Shown here in pieces: positions 61,633-64,000 of a stretch of 64,000 bases of DNA. Source of the stretch: Mucilaginibacter oryzae (lineage in GTDB: Bacteria > Bacteroidota > Bacteroidia > Sphingobacteriales > Sphingobacteriaceae); the NCBI RefSeq assembly GCF_003148845.1, contig NZ_QGHA01000001.1, forward strand, positions 930,001 to 994,000. The letters run 5' to 3'. The position numbers and the translations under genes are program-made. Numbering within the stretch: the stretch's first letter is position 1; each line of letters starts with the position of its first letter. The notes beneath the pieces are model-generated. The model was not told where the DNA came from and did not search any database. It was given only the letters and a program-made list of their open reading frames with translations.

Positions 61633-62868
61633 TTATCGTTTCCTGTTAATAAAATCCATTATCTTTTTGGATTGCGCGGGGTAAACCGCTATATGATGCG
61701 TACGCACCATGTAAAGCGGGTTATTATTACCGGCGGTATCATTTATTGAGATGGTATTGGAAGGTTTAAGCGGCATATGACAATCAATACAATTATTTTT
61801 CATCAGCGCGCCTAACTTTGGTGCCACCTTGCAAACATGATGACCGGCATCATTATTATGGCAGCTGATACATTTTTGCGAATATAATGCCAGGTTACCG
61901 CTGTTGTTAGCGTGTGTGTTATGACAGGTTGTACAATCCATATTGCTCATCATAAAACATTTACTTGCCATCAGCAAACCATTCTGATTACCGTGCACAT
62001 CAAGCGAGGCATTGTTGGTTGTTGTATTTAAATAGTCCGGTTCTTTGAAACGGGCCAGTGTATCGCCCATTTTAAATTTAAAGGTTGATAGCTGAAATGA
62101 CTGCTTACTGCTGGAATGGCAAACCCCGCAGGCATCCATTTTTTGGGCGCGGGTTAAAGAGGCAAAACGGGTGATGTATTTCGGTTGCTTTTCGTCGGGA
62201 TAAGCTTCGTGATAGTTTACATGATTGGCCGCGGGGCCGTGGCAGCGCTCACAATCGATACCATAAATGATGGAAGCCGGTTCAAACTCAACTTTCCGGT
62301 TTTGCATATCACGGTTTTGCTGCGCTTGCTGCCTGATGAATGAACTGTGGCACTCAAAGCATCGCTGTAATATGGGTCTGCCAAAATCCGGGCGGTTACT
62401 ATCGTATCCGGGGCTTTCAGCCCAACCGTGTACTTTATCGTAGTAGGATACCGGCAGTTCAAATAGTTGCGCCCCCTGCCAGTACATATAGGTTTGTGCC
62501 TTATTCACGCCGAAGGTGATATCCATGCGATGCGCATCCCTTTGTTTACCATCTGCATAAACAACCTGGTAAAGCCCGCCGTTTCTTTTTTCTATTTTAA
62601 CAACGCTGCCATCCGCATAGCTAACGCTGTTGCTACCTGGCTTAAAGCTGCCATGTATATGAGCGGGCGAGGTTGGTTTGGAGGTTAGATAGTGCGCCGT
62701 ATGGAGGTAGCTATCGTAGATGTTTTTATGGCATTTGATACAGCTTGCCGATCCGGCAAAAACCTCATCGCGCGGGTCATGCGGTTTATCGCTAAAGCAT
62801 TGTACCAGCATAAAACTTAGCGGAACCAGCGACAATAAAGCCAAAAATAAATTGCGTTGCTTAAACAT
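61633..62868 (-). CDS. Seven-haem cytochrome c lipoprotein
   Basis: 411 residues from the ATG at 62866-62868; longer starts would overlap the SusD gene and its terminator. The signal ends FMLVQC, a lipobox. Seven haem motifs are present: CIKCH, CFECH, CERCH, CGVCH, CTTCH, CISCH and CIDCH. The haem distribution resembles cytochrome c554-type multihaem proteins. The protein should be in the periplasm or on the outer membrane and take part in electron transfer; the partner is unknown. Confidence 0.85.
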   Translation of the reverse strand: MFKQRNLFLALLSLVPLSFMLVQCFSDKPHDPRDEVFAGSASCIKCHKNIYDSYLHTAHYLTSKPTSPAHIHGSFKPGSNSVSYADGSVVKIEKRNGGLYQVVYADGKQRDAHRMDITFGVNKAQTYMYWQGAQLFELPVSYYDKVHGWAESPGYDSNRPDFGRPILQRCFECHSSFIRQQAQQNRDMQNRKVEFEPASIIYGIDCERCHGPAANHVNYHEAYPDEKQPKYITRFASLTRAQKMDACGVCHSSSKQSFQLSTFKFKMGDTLARFKEPDYLNTTTNNASLDVHGNQNGLLMASKCFMMSNMDCTTCHNTHANNSGNLALYSQKCISCHNNDAGHHVCKVAPKLGALMKNNCIDCHMPLKPSNTISINDTAGNNNPLYMVRTHHIAVYPAQSKKIMDFINRKR

Positions 62869-62910
62869 AACCAATGTTAAAAAGAAGCTATTCCTCCTCA
62901 TAAAAAGCAA

Positions 62911-62937
62911 AAGGCTGCCATGTAACATGACAGCCTT
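62911..62937 (-). terminator. Terminator of the SusD gene
   Basis: AAGGCTGCCATG (62911-62922) pairs with CATGACAGCCTT (62926-62937), 12 base pairs with one G-T pair and a three-base loop. On the minus strand it is followed by TTGCTTTTT. It lies 23 bases after the SusD stop. Confidence 0.82.
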
Positions 62938-62959
62938 CTGTTGTAAAATGTTTGGCTTA

Positions 62960-64000
62960 TTAATAGCCCGGATTTTGTTTGAGCTTGGTACCGTTAAGCG
63001 TTTCATTTAACGGGATAGGCAATATTTCGTTAACGCCGGCTTTAAAACCTTTAAACGCAAGCACAGAAGGCGCCTGGCCCCAACGTACAAGGTCAAACCA
63101 GCGGTGACCTTCGGTAGCCAGTTCCAGCCTGCGCTCGTCGTAGATATTTTGCAGGGTGGCTGGTTTTGATGGTAGCCCCACACGGCTGCGCACCGCATCA
63201 AGCAGGGTTTGCGCACGGCTTACATCGCCGCCGCCGTTTAAGTCAGCTTCAGCTTCCATCAAATAAGTATCCGCAAGGCGGATCTCGATGTAATCGTTTG
63301 GCCAGTTAAGCTCGGTGGTTCCGGTTGTAACTTTGTTAGCCAGTACCGGGGCGTACTTTTGTATAAAGTAGCCTGTGTTTTGATAGCTTGGCGAATACGA
63401 GGTATTGGTTGCCTTGGTTAAACTATCAATATTAACAACCGTGTAACCATAACGCGGATCACCTTTAAGGGCGGTTGCCAATTGTGTTGTTACGGGATTA
63501 AAACCATAACCGCCGCTAAAATAAACCGGACCGGTGTAGCTACGTGGACCGATCATTTGGGTGTACACGTTTGATTTAAACTGGTTCCAGTTGTCCCAGG
63601 TGTAGCTTTGCGAACCTGAGTGCACCAGTTCAAATATGGATTCGCTGTTGAACTTGTTCTTAGGGCTAAAAATATCGCCGTAATTTGGCAGCAGCGAATA
63701 GCCGTAATTGGTATTCACATCTTTCAGCATCGCGGCAGCATCGGCCCATTTCTTTTCATACAGGTAAACTTTACCTAACAGAGCCTTGGCAGCGCCCTGG
63801 GTTACACGGCCTCCCTGGGTGGCAGGTACTGTGGCCGGTAAACCGCTGATCGCGTCTTTAAGATCGGCTTCAATCTGGGCGTAAACAGCTTCGGGTGTAG
63901 CCTGCGGCTGATCATACACGTTGGTAAGATTCAGGGTATTTAAAATGAGCGGAACATTTTTGAATAGGCGTACCAGGTCAAAATAATAATGGGCACGTAA
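62960..64000 (-). CDS. SusD/RagB family outer-membrane lipoprotein, C-terminal part
   Basis: The frame is open to the window edge, so about 346 residues of the C-terminal part are present; the N-terminus lies beyond. The SusD signature is clear: RAHYYFDLVRLFKNVPLI at the edge, ALLGKVYLYEKKWADAA, the DYIEIRLADTYLMEAEADL segment, and the end ERRLELATEGHRWFDLVRWG followed by LPIPLNE. SusD proteins bind glycans or other nutrients at the surface with a SusC receptor, whose gene is expected upstream. Confidence 0.93.
   Translation of the reverse strand, partial: LRAHYYFDLVRLFKNVPLILNTLNLTNVYDQPQATPEAVYAQIEADLKDAISGLPATVPATQGGRVTQGAAKALLGKVYLYEKKWADAAAMLKDVNTNYGYSLLPNYGDIFSPKNKFNSESIFELVHSGSQSYTWDNWNQFKSNVYTQMIGPRSYTGPVYFSGGYGFNPVTTQLATALKGDPRYGYTVVNIDSLTKATNTSYSPSYQNTGYFIQKYAPVLANKVTTGTTELNWPNDYIEIRLADTYLMEAEADLNGGGDVSRAQTLLDAVRSRVGLPSKPATLQNIYDERRLELATEGHRWFDLVRWGQAPSVLAFKGFKAGVNEILPIPLNETLNGTKLKQNPGY

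Noticed and set aside
62869..63006. N-terminal extension of the cytochrome gene
   Set aside because: It would run through the SusD terminator and into the SusD coding region; the ATG at 62866-62868 gives a proper lipoprotein signal.

Overview
The window reads as a chromosomal segment of a Bacteroidota bacterium, most likely family Sphingobacteriaceae and Mucilaginibacter-like. The grounds are a SusD/RagB protein at the right edge, paired ExbD proteins with a TonB, MacB/FtsX-type permeases in tandem, a DUF4159 protein, TAnnTTTG-type -7 promoter boxes, general lack of strong Shine-Dalgarno sequences, and intergenic palindromic repeats of the kind common in this family. No phage, insertion sequence, CRISPR array or rRNA was recognised. 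One tRNA (Asn, GTT) and one SAM-II-type riboswitch are present.

Layout, left to right. 1-2453 (minus): a secreted lipoprotein followed by at least two tandem copies of a small unknown secreted protein. 2768-10555 (plus): three large ABC-type permeases in a row, separated by hairpin repeats; the first carries an extra soluble N-terminal domain. 10604-15186 (minus): a biotinyl-domain protein, then an apparent operon dedA-ppa-corC/CNNM-rsmE-DUF4159. 15242-28810 (minus): a complete 14-subunit respiratory complex I operon, nuoA to nuoN, with a short NuoG and an unknown basic protein placed between nuoE and nuoF. 29165-35011 (minus): an ExbB-ExbD-ExbD-TonB operon continuing into a small membrane protein, a PstS-like lipoprotein and a TPR protein, closed by a strong terminator. 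35443-36671 (minus): lipid kinase and SUI1/YciH. 36748-38135 (plus): SAM-II riboswitch and metK. 38983-46752 (minus): the high-affinity K+ uptake operon, orf30-kdpF-kdpA-kdpB-kdpC, followed by a split KdpD (sensor domain and histidine kinase as separate genes); a sigma-54-like promoter lies in front and no kdpE is present.

47024-51433 holds mostly single housekeeping and stress genes: Nudix hydrolase, PlsC, cupin, ABM-domain protein, YkuK-like RNase H fold, mercaptopyruvate sulfurtransferase, SRPBCC. A GH18-like protein without signal peptide follows (51556-52404, minus). 52724-57150 (minus) is an Mg2+ transport group: a 62-residue ORF, an MgtA-type P-type ATPase, a 34-residue membrane peptide overlapping its stop codon, and an OprB-like porin. 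A response regulator/histidine kinase pair (57398-59460, plus) diverges from it and may control it. The right end has tRNA-Asn, a VOC protein, a transglutaminase-like protein, a seven-haem cytochrome and the C-terminal part of a SusD protein.

Recurring theme: several families of short palindromic repeats sit almost exclusively between co-transcribed genes (permeases, nuo, kdp), sometimes supplying the stop codon of the upstream gene. Unlisted small genes were found at 46578-46655 (kdpF), 46660-46752 and 54122-54226. All product names are from reading motifs by eye; no database search was possible.
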